Source: Paenibacillus sp. An7 (GTDB lineage: Bacteria > Bacillota > Bacilli > Paenibacillales > Paenibacillaceae). From it: a DNA stretch of 64,000 nt. The notes beneath the pieces were generated by a model. The model did no database searches. It had not been told where the DNA came from and saw nothing but the letters and a program-made list of their open reading frames with translations. Position numbers and translations under genes: made by a program. Location: positions 333,484-397,483 of the forward strand of contig NZ_WTWX01000002.1 in assembly GCF_009870785.1 (NCBI RefSeq), read 5' to 3'. Positions 8,036 to 18,648 of this stretch are shown piece after piece (position 1 is the stretch's first letter; every line of letters starts with the position of its first letter).

Positions 8036-11000
8036 TTACTGTCCTGCTCTCGTTAATTCACGCATGTTTGCTTCAAAAGCAGCAAGCAGAGCATCGTCTC
8101 CCGTAAGTCCATTTGCTTGTACTTTATCAATCTGTTCCAGCATACGTTTGAAGTCTTTTGGAATCACTCGAACAAAATACCCAATCTCCTGTTTCCAGTA
8201 ATCTAGAATGTGCTGACCTACTCTACTTCCCGTATATTCGACGTGACGGCTTATCATACCATGCAGAACCGCAGCTTCAGACGTATCTTCGATTCGCTCC
8301 AGAAGAACCATCTCGAGGTTACAACGGTTTAAGAACGTACCGTCTGAGTCGTAGACGTAAGCAATCCCGCCTGACATCCCTGCTCCGAAGTTACGGCCTG
8401 TATCCCCAAGGATAACTACACGCCCCCCGGTCATATATTCACAGCCGTGATCTCCTACCCCTTCAACCACTACACGAGCTCCTGAATTACGAACTGCAAA
8501 CCTTTCTCCTGCAATGCCGCGGATATATGCTTCTCCACTTGTCGAACCGTAAAGTGCAGTATTCCCGATAATGATGTTCTCTTCCGCAGGGAAAGTTGAC
8601 TGAGGCGACGGCTTTACAATCAGCTTACCGCCAGATAGACCTTTCCCCACGTAGTCATTACAATCGCCTTCGACCGTAAGCGTCATTCCTTTCGGTACAA
8701 AGGCACCGAAACTTTGACCTGCCGATCCAATAAACGTGAACTTAATTGTATCTTCCGGAAGACCTGCAGCGCCATATTTACGTGTCACTTCACTGCCAAG
8801 AATGGTTCCGACTGCACGGTTCACATTCGTAATACCGAGCACACCTTCTACGAATTGGCCAGACTCCAGTGCGGGAGCAGCCATCGGTAGTAGTTTCTGT
8901 ATATCCAAGGTCTCTTCTAGACCATGATTCTGTCTTTGGGTACGTACACGGTTCGTTCCGTCAGCTTGTTCTGGCACATGGAGGAGCAGCGAAAGATCAA
9001 TTCCGCTCTTCTTCCAGTGACTATCCGCATGTTCCGCATCTAGACAATCCGTACGGCCTACCATCTCTTCGATCGTACGGAAACCAAGCTCCGCCATAAT
9101 CTCTCTTGTATCTTCCGCAACAAAACGCATAAAGTTCACGACGTGTGCTGGATCACCCATATAGTTCTTACGAAGTTCCGGATTCTGAGTTGCTACCCCG
9201 ACGGGGCAGGTGTCCATCTGACAAACACGCATCATAATGCAGCCCAGTGCAACTAATGGAGCCGTTGAGAATCCATACTCTTCTGCACCAAGTAAGGCTG
9301 CCACAGCTAAGTCTCGGCCGTTCAGCATCTTACCATCTGTCTCCAGAACAACACGGTCACGCAGATTATTGATCATGAGCGTCTGATGCGTCTCTGCGAG
9401 TCCCAGCTCCCAAGGCATACCAGCATGACGAATGGAACCTTGCGGGGAAGCCCCTGTTCCTCCATCGTATCCGCTGACTAGAATAATATCTGCACGTCCT
9501 TTAGCCACGCCCGCTGCAATGGTTCCTACTCCTGCTTCGGATACTAGCTTTACATTAATATCCGCACGAGGGTTCGCATTCTTAAGGTCATAGATCAGTT
9601 CCGCTAAATCTTCAATCGAGTAAATATCATGATGAGGCGGAGGCGAAATAAGACCTACACCCGGCGTTGAGCCGCGAACTTCAGCTACCCATGGATATAC
9701 TTTGCGTCCTGGAAGCTGACCGCCTTCTCCTGGTTTTGCTCCTTGCGCCATTTTAATCTGAATCTCATCGGCATTTACCAAATAATTCGAGGTTACTCCA
9801 AAACGTCCAGAAGCTACCTGCTTGATCGCACTGCGGCGAGAATCCCCATTGCTGTCTTTTACAAAACGAGCGGGATCTTCTCCCCCTTCTCCCGTATTAC
9901 TTTTACCGCCAACCCGGTTCATTGCGATCGCTAAATCCTCATGAGCTTCTTTACTAATGGAACCAAAAGACATAGCTCCTGTCTTAAATCGTCTCATAAT
10001 GGATTCAGCTGATTCTACTTCCTCAAGCGGAACCCTTGGACCTGCCGGTTTAAATTTTAATAGGGAACGAATGGTAAGTTTCTTCTCGTTCTCACCTTGG
10101 ACAAGCTTTGCATATTTCTTATATAGCGTATAATCTCCCGTTCTAACCGCGTGCTGCAGCGTATGAATCGTCTGCGGCGTAAATAAATGGTCTTCTCCAT
10201 CGCTGCGCCACTGGTAATCCCCTCCTGAATCCAGCACTTTATCGTTCCCGTCTTTATCTGAAAATGCGCGCTCATGATGCACTAGTGTCTCAGCTGCCAC
10301 CTCCGCTAGGCCAATACCACCGATGCGAGAAGGTGTCCAAGTGAAGTATTCATCGACAAAATCACTCCTGAGTCCTACTGCTTCAAAAATCTGTGCCCCT
10401 CGGTAGGATTGAATCGTAGAGATTCCCATCTTGGATAAAATCTTTACTACCCCTTTTGTCGCTGCTTTAATGTAGTTCTTCACTGCTTTCTCATGCGTAA
10501 TTCCGCGGAGCATACCTTGCTGAATCATCACATCCATGGTTTCGAATGCTAGATATGGATTCACAGCACTCACACCATAACCTAGCAAGACTGCATAATG
10601 ATGAACATCACGGGGTTCACCGGATTCCAGCAATATGCTGACTTTCGTACGTGTTTTTTGACGAATCAGATGATGGTGAAGACCCGAGACAGCGAGTAAC
10701 GCAGGAATAGCCGCATTCTCCGCATCTACACCGCGATCTGAGAGAATCAGAATATTATGCCCCTTCTCAATAACACGATCTGCTGCTTCAAAAAGTACAT
10801 CCATCGCCTTCTTCATTCCCTCTGCACCTTCACTAGCAGGGAAGAAGATCGGAATCGTCATGGAACGGAAACCGGGTCTACGTATATGACGGAGTTTTGC
10901 AAACTCCTCATTAGAGAGAATAGGTGAAGATACACGAATCTGTCTTGCACTTTCTGGTTCCGGCAGCAGTAAGTTACGTTCAGGACCAATCGTAGTTAGT

Positions 11001-12634
11001 GTCGAAGTGACAATCTCTTCGCGCAAAGCATCGATCGGCGGATTGGTAACCTGAGCAAACATCTGTTTAAAATAGTTATAAAGCCGCTGAGGGCGATCCG
11101 ATAATATGGCCAGGGGTGCATCGTATCCCATGGAACCGGTTGCTTCCATTCCTGTAGAAGCCATCGGCTCCAGGACTTTACGCAGCTCTTCAAAAGTATA
11201 TCCGAATGCCAGCTGAAGCTGGTTGATATTCTCATGTTTTGGTTCTGGCGGTTCCGGCGCATCAGGCAGCTCATGAAGATCGACGAGATGCTCATTCAGC
11301 CATTCTTTATATGGTTGTTCGGACGCAATCTGCGATTTCACTTCATCATCCGAAATAATACGTCCTTCCTTCGTATCCACGAGAAGCATACGCCCTGGAC
11401 GTAATCTATCCTTGTACAGAATATTCTCTGGTGCGATATCAAGGACTCCCACTTCCGAAGAGAGCACAATACGGTCATCTTTCGTTACATAATACCTTGC
11501 AGGACGCAGTCCGTTACGGTCTAATATGGCACCGATCTGGATTCCATCTGTAAATGCCATTGCAGCCGGTCCATCCCATGGTTCCATTAAAGTACTGTGA
11601 TATTCATAGAAAGCCTTCTTATCTTCATCCATACCAGCATCGTTATTCCAAGGTTCAGGCACCATCATCATGGCGACATGCGGCAGGGAACGTCCGCTTA
11701 AATATAGAAATTCAAGCGTGTTATCAAACATTGCTGTATCCGATCCATCTGGGTTAATGACAGGTTTTACTTTGGATAAGTCTTCTCCGAACAGTTCGCT
11801 CTCAAACAGGGATTGACGTGCATGCATCCAGTTAACGTTACCTCGCATCGTGTTGATCTCACCGTTGTGGATCATGAAACGATACGGATGCGCCCTATCC
11901 CAGCTTGGAAATGTATTGGTACTAAAACGAGAGTGCAGCAGTGCCATCGCTGATTCTACCCGTTCATCTTGCAAATCAAGGTAGAACTGACCTACCTGTT
12001 CTGTTGTCAGCATGCCTTTGTATACAATCTTACGGCAAGACATACTTGGAATGTAAAATGCATCCGCGCCCCTTACCTGGTCAGCGTACCGAATCTGCTG
12101 TTCCGCACGTCGGCGAATAATATACAGCTTCCGTTCTAGTTCGAGTCCGCTCAGCTTCTCCTCGTTCGTGCCAATGAACACCTGACATACATAAGGCTTT
12201 GCAGCAAGTGCTGATCTGCCTAGCATTCCATCGTATGTGGGTACTTCACGAACACCAAGATACTGCTGTCCCTCGTCTTCTATGATCTTGCGAAGGATAT
12301 TCAAATGCTCCTCGCGAACCTCTTCGTTACGTGAGGTGAAAATCATCCCTACACCATAATGATCTGGCTCTGGGAGCTCATATCCTAGCCGCTGTGCTTC
12401 TTCTGCAAAAAACTGATGAGGGATCTGAATTAAAATTCCGGCTCCGTCACCTGAATTTGGCTCACTCCCTTGTCCTCCGCGATGCTCCATGTTACTCAGC
12501 ATCGTCAAAGCTTGACTCACAATATCGTGAGAGGCAGCCCCTTTAATATTAGCTACAAACCCCATACCACAAGCGTCTTTCTCGAACTGCGGGTCATAAA
12601 GCCCCTGTTTTGGAGGTAATCCAGTCTGTCTCAT
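8036..12634 (-). CDS. gltB: Glutamate synthase large subunit
   Basis: About 1532 residues from the ATG at 12634, which has AAAGG nine bases upstream; longer in-frame starts have no homology and no site. Cys22 in KDACGMGF is the amidotransferase nucleophile exposed after removal of a short propeptide. Then come the central and FMN-binding domains ([21 protein letters not shown]), the 3Fe-4S cysteines in [15 protein letters not shown], and a C-terminal GXGXG beta-helix. It makes glutamate from glutamine and 2-oxoglutarate. The gene is called gltA in Bacillus subtilis. No small-subunit gene is adjacent, so the partner must be encoded elsewhere. Confidence 0.97.
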   Translation of the reverse strand: MRQTGLPPKQGLYDPQFEKDACGMGFVANIKGAASHDIVSQALTMLSNMEHRGGQGSEPNSGDGAGILIQIPHQFFAEEAQRLGYELPEPDHYGVGMIFTSRNEEVREEHLNILRKIIEDEGQQYLGVREVPTYDGMLGRSALAAKPYVCQVFIGTNEEKLSGLELERKLYIIRRRAEQQIRYADQVRGADAFYIPSMSCRKIVYKGMLTTEQVGQFYLDLQDERVESAMALLHSRFSTNTFPSWDRAHPYRFMIHNGEINTMRGNVNWMHARQSLFESELFGEDLSKVKPVINPDGSDTAMFDNTLEFLYLSGRSLPHVAMMMVPEPWNNDAGMDEDKKAFYEYHSTLMEPWDGPAAMAFTDGIQIGAILDRNGLRPARYYVTKDDRIVLSSEVGVLDIAPENILYKDRLRPGRMLLVDTKEGRIISDDEVKSQIASEQPYKEWLNEHLVDLHELPDAPEPPEPKHENINQLQLAFGYTFEELRKVLEPMASTGMEATGSMGYDAPLAILSDRPQRLYNYFKQMFAQVTNPPIDALREEIVTSTLTTIGPERNLLLPEPESARQIRVSSPILSNEEFAKLRHIRRPGFRSMTIPIFFPASEGAEGMKKAMDVLFEAADRVIEKGHNILILSDRGVDAENAAIPALLAVSGLHHHLIRQKTRTKVSILLESGEPRDVHHYAVLLGYGVSAVNPYLAFETMDVMIQQGMLRGITHEKAVKNYIKAATKGVVKILSKMGISTIQSYRGAQIFEAVGLRSDFVDEYFTWTPSRIGGIGLAEVAAETLVHHERAFSDKDGNDKVLDSGGDYQWRSDGEDHLFTPQTIHTLQHAVRTGDYTLYKKYAKLVQGENEKKLTIRSLLKFKPAGPRVPLEEVESAESIMRRFKTGAMSFGSISKEAHEDLAIAMNRVGGKSNTGEGGEDPARFVKDSNGDSRRSAIKQVASGRFGVTSNYLVNADEIQIKMAQGAKPGEGGQLPGRKVYPWVAEVRGSTPGVGLISPPPHHDIYSIEDLAELIYDLKNANPRADINVKLVSEAGVGTIAAGVAKGRADIILVSGYDGGTGASPQGSIRHAGMPWELGLAETHQTLMINNLRDRVVLETDGKMLNGRDLAVAALLGAEEYGFSTAPLVALGCIMMRVCQMDTCPVGVATQNPELRKNYMGDPAHVVNFMRFVAEDTREIMAELGFRTIEEMVGRTDCLDAEHADSHWKKSGIDLSLLLHVPEQADGTNRVRTQRQNHGLEETLDIQKLLPMAAPALESGQFVEGVLGITNVNRAVGTILGSEVTRKYGAAGLPEDTIKFTFIGSAGQSFGAFVPKGMTLTVEGDCNDYVGKGLSGGKLIVKPSPQSTFPAEENIIIGNTALYGSTSGEAYIRGIAGERFAVRNSGARVVVEGVGDHGCEYMTGGRVVILGDTGRNFGAGMSGGIAYVYDSDGTFLNRCNLEMVLLERIEDTSEAAVLHGMISRHVEYTGSRVGQHILDYWKQEIGYFVRVIPKDFKRMLEQIDKVQANGLTGDDALLAAFEANMRELTRAGQ

Positions 12635-12927
12635 GGAACGCAACCTTTCTATGATCATGAATTTTAGGAACATCCGTGATAAGCGAAAAATGACGAAGGG
12701 ACAAAGGGAATGAGGAAGGGTAATAAATAGTCCGTATTTGGCAATCAAGGCTCATATAGTTTCCTCATTTTAACATCGAGTGTAAACTCGGTGCAATTTA
12801 AAATTTCTATGGTCGTCATAGCTCATTCCCTATAAACTCTATATATTGTTCTTAATTATTTGCCATAACGGTGTTACATTTGAATGGACCATTACCCTGA
12901 AAATTTGTACAATCTTTCAGAAATTAG

Positions 12928-12960
12928 AAAGCCCCGCCTTCTTATGGAAGGCGGGGCTTT
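12928..12960. terminator. Strong intrinsic terminator downstream of yhgE
   Basis: AAAGCCCCGCCTTC (12928-12941) pairs with GAAGGCGGGGCTTT (12947-12960) over 14 bp with a 5-nt loop. It is placed to end the leftward yhgE-like transcript and to insulate the glutamate synthase promoter region (12635-12927), in which no other gene is seen. Confidence 0.85.
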
Positions 12961-13057
12961 GTGTGACAAGAAACACTTTCAAACAAGTCTATCTATGATA
13001 GGCTGTATTATGGGTGCTTCATTATTTTTTTGATATCTCTTTTTTTGAATTGCTTCA

Positions 13058-15520
13058 TCATGCGGTCAGTGCTTCACCACTGTGCGTATGAGTTTGATTT
13101 TCTGTTTGTTCCTTACTTTTTTTAGAGCCGCTCCATAAGAAGTATCCGAGTGTTAATAACATGCCCACTACAGCATAAACACTTAACATCTCAGCTTGTT
13201 TCCACATTAGATCATAGTTTCCGCTCATGACTACAGCACGGTAACCAACAACGCTGTGGTACATCGGCAACAAATGACTAATTGGACTCATCCAACTTGG
13301 CAGCGTTTCAAGCGGGAATGTCCCACCACTTGTAGCAAGTTGAAGTACGAGTAGAACGATCGCAAGATAACGTCCCACTAGATTCAGCCAAGTTACGAGT
13401 GCCTGAACAATCATCATAGAAGCAATACCTGTGATGATGGAGAACAGATAGAAATAAGGAACACTCTGTACTTCAAGGTGTAACCCATACAACATGAACG
13501 TAGCAATTGTAATAGCTTGAAGAATACTCATTCCTGCAAAAGCAAAGAATCGGCTCACAAAGCGTGCCCAAGGGGTTGCACCTGGTACACTTGTTTCACG
13601 CATGCTCATCACGATCGTTGAAATCAATGCACCTACAAATAATCCGATCGACATAAAGTAAGGTGTGAGTCCTGTTCCGTAATTCGAAACGAGTCTTGAT
13701 TCATTCTCTACGGTTTGAACCGGCTCCGCGAACATATCAACAAAACTATCGTCTTTGCCTTTCATCTCTGCAGTCTCGTCAGCCGCATCGTTAAGCTTGT
13801 CTGCAAGCTCTTCTGATCCGTCTTTCAATTCTGTCAATCCATTGTGAAGTTCGCCGGCACCATCCGTAAGTTTTACAGAACCTTCTGCCAGAGTATCAAC
13901 CCCACCGGTAAGTTCACCTACACCGCCAGCAAGCGTACTTGTTCCCGTTTTAAGATCGGCTGCACCTGAGCTGAGTTTGCTGCTTCCCGTTGCTGCTTCA
14001 CTTAATTTTTCTCCGAACAAGTTCATATTACTAGAGAGTTCTCCCTGACCGCTATATAACTGATCCGCCCCTGCGAGAAGCTGATCTTGACCTGCAGCAA
14101 GGGTACTTGCCCCTTCTGCTAATTGTTTCTGGGCATCAGCAAGCTTTTGTGCTCCGCTTAATAGCTGTCCGTGTCCGTCATTAAGAGACTGAGCTCCATT
14201 AAGTAATTGCTTCTGAGCTGCGAGAAGTTCGTCCGCTCCTGAAGATAACTGTGAATTTCCCTCATTCAGAGCCTGTGCTCCACTTAACAGCTTACTTTGT
14301 CCTTCACTAAGCTCACTGCTTCCCTCTGCAACAGCCTGGCTCGCTGCAAGCAGCTTTTGTACCTCAGGAATTGCTGCGAGTTCTGGACTCTGTTCAGTCA
14401 GCTGTTTAATTCCGTCTGCTACACCTTGTGCACCCTCAGCTATTTGCTTACTAGCCGTTTGAGATGCTTTGAGACCACCTACAAGTTGCTCACTTCCTCC
14501 AGCTGCACTTTTTAGTCCATCTGAAAGTTTGCTGGCACCCGCTTCGGTAGAAGTAAGTCCGGCTACTAGTTTTTCACTTCCTGCTGATGCATCTTCAAGA
14601 CCCGATACTAGGGAGTCCGCGCCTTCCGACGCAGCAGAAAGACCCGTGCTAAGCTTGCCTGCACCTTCACGAGAACTTTCAATACCGTCTTTCAACTTAC
14701 CCGCACCATCCTGAAGCTGTCCAATTCCGCCAGCCAGCTGGCCTTCTGCATCAACGAGCTGAGAAAGTCCTGAAGAAAGATCGCTCGCACCTGAACTTAA
14801 TTGACCCGCTCCATCATCCAAGGTTTTGACCCCGTCTGCAAGTGGAGCAATGCCTTCTTTTAGTTCCAGCGTTCCGTCTGTCAGTTTCTGAAGATTTTCT
14901 TGAAGGGTCAGCGCTCCATCATTCAGTTCACCGGCACCGTCATTAATTTTGGTTGCTCCATCTCCTGCTTCTTCGAATCCATCCGCTACCTCTGTGAATT
15001 TATCAAGCAGCGTTTCTGTATAGGATTCAGTTACCGCAGCAGATACCTTCTTGCTGATTTCCTTCATTGCCGTGTCACCAATTTGAGCTCCAACAAAGTT
15101 ATAGTTCGCATTTGGTTCATAGATCAGTTCAGAAGGATTTGGCTTATCATCCATTAATGTCGTTGCTTTTTGTGAAAAATCTTCTGGAATGGTAATCATC
15201 ATATAGTACTCGTTATTATCCATTCCTTGTCTTGCCTCATCGAGATCAACAAACTGCCAATTGAAATCTTGCCCTTCTTTCAGTTCCTCAATGAGATCTT
15301 CCCCGATCTGAAGCTGCTTGCCTTCAAATTCAGCACCCTCATCCTGATTCACTACCGCTACAGGCAGTGTGTCCAGCTTGCCGTAAGGATCCCAAAAGGC
15401 GGTAAGATATACGCCTGTATACAGAATAGGAATCAGCATCACTGCGATGAGCGGAATAAGAACTTTGGGGTTCTTCAGTGCTCGCCATACATCTTGAAAA
15501 AATACGGATAATGTCCTCAT
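13058..15520 (-). CDS. yhgE: YhgE/Pip-type membrane protein
   Basis: An 820-residue membrane protein with the YhgE/phage-infection-protein architecture. TM1 is near residues 20-40 with the motif FWDPYGKLDTLPVAVVNQDEGA after it. A very long extracytoplasmic region from about 190 to 590 is built of 7- and 11-residue units of the type DGAxxLxxG. Five or so C-terminal TM segments of ABC-2 permease character follow. Family members are linked to secretion or export and to phage entry, but the biochemical role is not settled. The neighbouring TetR gene matches YhgD, and both promoters share an operator. Confidence 0.88.
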   Translation of the reverse strand: MRTLSVFFQDVWRALKNPKVLIPLIAVMLIPILYTGVYLTAFWDPYGKLDTLPVAVVNQDEGAEFEGKQLQIGEDLIEELKEGQDFNWQFVDLDEARQGMDNNEYYMMITIPEDFSQKATTLMDDKPNPSELIYEPNANYNFVGAQIGDTAMKEISKKVSAAVTESYTETLLDKFTEVADGFEEAGDGATKINDGAGELNDGALTLQENLQKLTDGTLELKEGIAPLADGVKTLDDGAGQLSSGASDLSSGLSQLVDAEGQLAGGIGQLQDGAGKLKDGIESSREGAGKLSTGLSAASEGADSLVSGLEDASAGSEKLVAGLTSTEAGASKLSDGLKSAAGGSEQLVGGLKASQTASKQIAEGAQGVADGIKQLTEQSPELAAIPEVQKLLAASQAVAEGSSELSEGQSKLLSGAQALNEGNSQLSSGADELLAAQKQLLNGAQSLNDGHGQLLSGAQKLADAQKQLAEGASTLAAGQDQLLAGADQLYSGQGELSSNMNLFGEKLSEAATGSSKLSSGAADLKTGTSTLAGGVGELTGGVDTLAEGSVKLTDGAGELHNGLTELKDGSEELADKLNDAADETAEMKGKDDSFVDMFAEPVQTVENESRLVSNYGTGLTPYFMSIGLFVGALISTIVMSMRETSVPGATPWARFVSRFFAFAGMSILQAITIATFMLYGLHLEVQSVPYFYLFSIITGIASMMIVQALVTWLNLVGRYLAIVLLVLQLATSGGTFPLETLPSWMSPISHLLPMYHSVVGYRAVVMSGNYDLMWKQAEMLSVYAVVGMLLTLGYFLWSGSKKSKEQTENQTHTHSGEALTA

Positions 15521-15617
15521 TTACTTCTTTCTCTCCCTTTACGCTATCTCACTTCGAACTTTCTAGTTGTCATTTCATTTCATAAGCGCAGAATGAAAAA
15601 TGAAAGCGCGAACTTCA

Positions 15618-15640
15618 TGACTGTTTTCCCCAAATAGTCA
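15618..15640. promoter_or_regulatory. Candidate TetR (YhgD-like) operator at the yhgE promoter
   Basis: TGACT at 15618-15622 and AGTCA at 15636-15640 form a dyad with a 13-bp spacer, 98 bp upstream of the yhgE start. The same half-sites with the same spacing lie upstream of the TetR gene at 16468-16490. Confidence 0.6.
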
Positions 15641-15791
15641 TATGAGATGAAAAAAAATAACCTTTCTCCCATGCTTTTTCAAAGATACAACCTAATTACT
15701 GCATTATTTATATAATCCTCTACCTGAGCAATGAAACATTTCTTTTTGTTTTATCGCACACTTTCTACTTGTCTCAGGGAAGTTTTTTTTA

Positions 15792-15842
15792 AAAGCCGGC
15801 TATTTCTAACTTCTAAAATCACGGTATTTCGCAGCCGGCTTT
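15792..15842. terminator. Inverted repeat after the TetR gene (possible terminator)
   Basis: AAAGCCGGCT (15792-15801) pairs with AGCCGGCTTT (15833-15842) across a 31-nt loop. It lies just past the stop of the leftward TetR gene, but on that strand it is followed by A residues, so as a terminator it is atypical. Confidence 0.5.
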
Positions 15843-15854
15843 CAGTAAGTATTT

Positions 15855-16442
15855 TTATACTGGAAGATCTGGCACTAGTCCATGCACCAAAAACAACTCA
15901 ATGTACTGCTTAATTTCTTCTTTGCTGAGTGGGTCATTCCCATGACTCCAATCCGAAGTAAGTGCAATGTAGATCTTAAACATAATGAAAGACGCTACTT
16001 TTGGATCACAAGGTTTTATCTCTCCCTTTTCTTGCGCTAAGCGAAGTTCTTTCTCGAGATAACCTGTGATTACACCTTCTACCTTGGCATTGCCCGTTTT
16101 TGCCTGCAGTGTTCCAAACTCCCTCACTTCTTGTGAAAGCTTAATGAGCAGGTCATGCTGCTCTCTGAACTCAAGTAAGGAATCTAATATTCGAAACAAG
16201 TTATTGAAAAACGTCTGCTCATGGTCTAATTCTTTCTCTGCTAAATTTTTCATTTCTACTATGACTTCATGCAAAATCTCATCGAACAATTCTTCCTTAT
16301 TGGTAAAAAAGGTGTAGATTGTTCCCTTGCCTACATTCGCAATCTTCGCCACCTGATCCATCGTCGTTGCTTTATAACCAAACAAAGCAAATGACTTCGC
16401 TGCTGCTTTGAGTATTTGTTTGCGACGATCTATCGGAGCCAT
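15855..16442 (-). CDS. yhgD: TetR/AcrR-family regulator, YhgD-like
   Basis: A 195-residue repressor with a TetR N-terminal HTH at residues 7-53 (RRKQILKAAAKSFALFGYKATTMDQVAKIA, then VGKGTIYTFFTNKEELFDEIL). The rest is a helical ligand-binding domain. It is immediately upstream of the yhgE-like gene in the same orientation, the arrangement of yhgD-yhgE in Bacillus. The shared TGACT-N13-AGTCA dyads upstream of both genes suggest that it represses itself and yhgE. The ligand is unknown. Confidence 0.85.
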   Translation of the reverse strand: MAPIDRRKQILKAAAKSFALFGYKATTMDQVAKIANVGKGTIYTFFTNKEELFDEILHEVIVEMKNLAEKELDHEQTFFNNLFRILDSLLEFREQHDLLIKLSQEVREFGTLQAKTGNAKVEGVITGYLEKELRLAQEKGEIKPCDPKVASFIMFKIYIALTSDWSHGNDPLSKEEIKQYIELFLVHGLVPDLPV

Positions 16443-16467
16443 TGCCTCTCCTCCTCTAATCTCTTAT

Positions 16468-16490
16468 TGACTAAAAATCCAATTCAGTCA
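16468..16490. promoter_or_regulatory. Candidate autoregulatory operator of the TetR gene
   Basis: TGACT (16468-16472) and AGTCA (16486-16490) are separated by 13 bp, 26 bp upstream of the start codon. The match in half-sites and spacing with the yhgE promoter makes it a convincing operator. Confidence 0.6.
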
Positions 16491-16551
16491 TTCGGTCAAA
16501 AATCACTTTACCACTTTTTTATTCTATAAGCAAGAAAAAAATAACAAGTTC

Positions 16552-16614
16552 AAAAAAAAGAAAGAGCAGCTCACCATCCGCCTTACCCAGCAAGACCGTA
16601 AGCAGCTCTTTCTT
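16552..16614 (-). terminator. Intrinsic terminator of the UPF0173 gene
   Basis: GCTCTTTCTT (16605-16614) and AAGAAAGAGC (16558-16567) form a 10-bp stem. On the minus strand it is followed by a run of eight T (16552-16559). The 37-nt loop contains further partial pairing. Confidence 0.7.
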
Positions 16615-16664
16615 ATCTATTTAATCAATATCATAACTCATGAAAATGATTGATTCATTAAGAA

Positions 16665-17348
16665 TCAGATTTCTGTACTAGCACCCGGCTCTAAAGCAAC
16701 TCCTGCTATCCCTTTGGACTCTAGCAGCTCAGTAAACGAATTTGCATCCTGTTTAATAAACGGAAAGGTGTTGTAATGAACTGGAATAACCTTTCTTGCT
16801 TTGAGCCATTCAGCGGCGATTACAGCATCCTCAGGTCCCATTGTCAGCACATCGCCGATTGGCAGGATGGCTGTATCAATATCGTTCATTTCACCGATGA
16901 TTTTCATATCACCGAAAAGTGCTGTATCTCCTGCATGGTAGATCGTCTTGTCACCCATCGTTAACAGGATTCCCGCAGGCTGTCCCATGTATACGGTGGT
17001 TCCATTCACTTCGAGAGAGGAACTATGGAAAGCGAGCGTATACTTTACTTTAAAACCATCAAACTGACAGCTTCCGCCAATGTTCATATGTTGTGCTTGT
17101 ACTCCTTGACTCTGGCAATACTCTGCTAATTCATAGACCGCTACAACGGGGCAATCATTCTGTTTTGCGATCGTGATTGTATCACCGAAGTGATCCGAGT
17201 GACCATGTGTTAACAGCACGGCATCTACTTTGACGTCTTCGGCAGCTATTTTAGCGGTCGGATTTCCTGTTAAAAAAGGATCAATAATGACGCGTTTTCC
17301 TGCTTCTTCAACAAGGATACATGAGTGTCCATAGTATGTGATTTTCAT
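16665..17348 (-). CDS. UPF0173-type metal-dependent hydrolase (beta-lactamase fold)
   Basis: A 227-residue cytoplasmic metallo-beta-lactamase-fold protein. The THGHSDHFGD motif (residues 47-56), HAGDTALFGD near 138 and PVHYNTFP near 194 supply the metal ligands. It corresponds to the UPF0173/YtkL group, whose substrate is not established. GGAGG precedes the ATG. It appears monocistronic, with its own terminator downstream. Confidence 0.88.
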   Translation of the reverse strand: MKITYYGHSCILVEEAGKRVIIDPFLTGNPTAKIAAEDVKVDAVLLTHGHSDHFGDTITIAKQNDCPVVAVYELAEYCQSQGVQAQHMNIGGSCQFDGFKVKYTLAFHSSSLEVNGTTVYMGQPAGILLTMGDKTIYHAGDTALFGDMKIIGEMNDIDTAILPIGDVLTMGPEDAVIAAEWLKARKVIPVHYNTFPFIKQDANSFTELLESKGIAGVALEPGASTEI

Positions 17349-17425
17349 AGAGTGATACGCCTCCTATTCAGTAGAAATGAACATTTCTTAAAGGAACTAT
17401 CTTTCTAGTATATCACTTTTAGGAC

Positions 17426-18325
17426 TTATTTATAAAATGTATGATTTCCGATTCTTTTCACTTTTACTTGGGAATGATGTACTGTTAAGTCGTCAGCTAG
17501 GGTAATAGATAAGAAGTAGAGTGTTTCGTCAGGCACTTCTTTTCGCCCGTTGAGCGCTTCATTGACAGCACGAATCGTGTCCTCGTTCGGCGTTACACGG
17601 TCCATCCGGCCGTTCGCCACGGGACTAAATTGATATTTTTGATAGATAACGCCTTTAATAGTATCGGGATAATTGGCTGACCGTAGCCGGTTTAAGACAA
17701 CGTTAGCTACTGCTACTTTGCCTTCGTACGGTTCACCTTCTGCTTCTGCCATGACAATTTTTTGTAGCATACGCAGCTCTTTATCCGAGACGTTGTAGTT
17801 CCAAGTGGCCTTGTCTTTCTCCTCCTGGGTTAGTAATTCCGTCTTGGTAAAGTATAGAGTTTTTGGGGGAGTAGTTTGTTTTTCCTTTTCTTTTGCCAGT
17901 GCAATTGCTTTTTGGTGTTCACGTAGTTTTCGTTGAGCTTCTTTTTGGGCTTCTAGAGCCTTACGCTCTGCTTCTTTCTCATTCTCGGCATTCGTTTCTG
18001 CCGAAAGAGCAGCTGTTCTAAGCAAGACATGGTCATCCGAAGACGAACGTCCTGAATCTTGTGTCAGCTGTGCCGTTGTTACAGTGGTTACTCCTGTTAA
18101 ATCCGTCACGGAAGTAAGCATAGCGACTCCGTCCCGATCAGAGTACATCCTGCTGTTATGATTTACTGCTATTTGATTCATAGGAGTTCCGGATTCCGTA
18201 CTATCCTGAGTTGTACTTTCCCCATATACTTCAACAGCCTTTGTAATCAGGCTTGCCCCCAATATAAACACAAGCAGCACATACATGAGCGGTGCTAACC
18301 AGCGAATCTCTCTATTTGTATTCAT
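17426..18325 (-). CDS. SleB-like cell wall hydrolase with N-terminal anchor
   Basis: A 299-residue protein. An N-terminal hydrophobic segment (about 11-30) anchors or exports it. A charged linker follows (about 110-155, AEREK-rich coiled coil). The C-terminal Hydrolase_2 domain starts at NVSDKELRMLQKIVMAEAEGEP, with VAVANVVLNRLRS and YQKYQFSPVANGRM after it. Related SleB/CwlJ enzymes cleave spore-cortex or vegetative peptidoglycan. Here a general wall-remodelling role is as likely as germination, because no YpeB partner is adjacent. ACAGGAGGTTATT precedes the ATG. Confidence 0.8.
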   Translation of the reverse strand: MNTNREIRWLAPLMYVLLVFILGASLITKAVEVYGESTTQDSTESGTPMNQIAVNHNSRMYSDRDGVAMLTSVTDLTGVTTVTTAQLTQDSGRSSSDDHVLLRTAALSAETNAENEKEAERKALEAQKEAQRKLREHQKAIALAKEKEKQTTPPKTLYFTKTELLTQEEKDKATWNYNVSDKELRMLQKIVMAEAEGEPYEGKVAVANVVLNRLRSANYPDTIKGVIYQKYQFSPVANGRMDRVTPNEDTIRAVNEALNGRKEVPDETLYFLSITLADDLTVHHSQVKVKRIGNHTFYK

Positions 18326-18648
18326 AATAACCTCCTGTTATATCGGCACAATTCTACTTAACTGTAACCAAAATTGCAAGGTTTGAATACATAGAGAAAA
18401 CTATTTTATGCGTCTAATATCTCTGTGAGCCCCTCAAGTGAGGGTAATGTTAAACTCAAAATTTCGTTGATACATCAGGATTTTTAACACACGAACACCT
18501 GCTCTGCATCATAAAATAAAAAATTTTGAATAATTTTTGTGAATTTTTTTATCTCTATTAATTTCTTTAATATATTTGGATTGATTGTATATTTTTAGGA
18601 TAATAAACAATCAATCCATTTTTAAACAACTTAAGAGAAAGAAGGAGA
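18326..18648. other. Intergenic region with a CCCTCA-N2-TGAGGG palindrome
   Basis: No gene is supported in these 323 bp, which become AT-rich towards 18600. A perfect 6-2-6 palindrome at 18431-18444 resembles MerR-type operators and lies about 110 bp upstream of the SleB-like gene. No MerR gene is nearby, so its meaning is open. Confidence 0.4.

Noticed and set aside
13100..15000. Tandem repeat resembling a CRISPR or satellite array
   Set aside because: The periodicity is that of the YhgE protein repeats; units vary in DNA sequence and length and there are no spacers.
18431..18444. MerR-type operator
   Set aside because: No MerR-family gene and no clear -35/-10 pair around it; kept only as a note in the intergenic entry.
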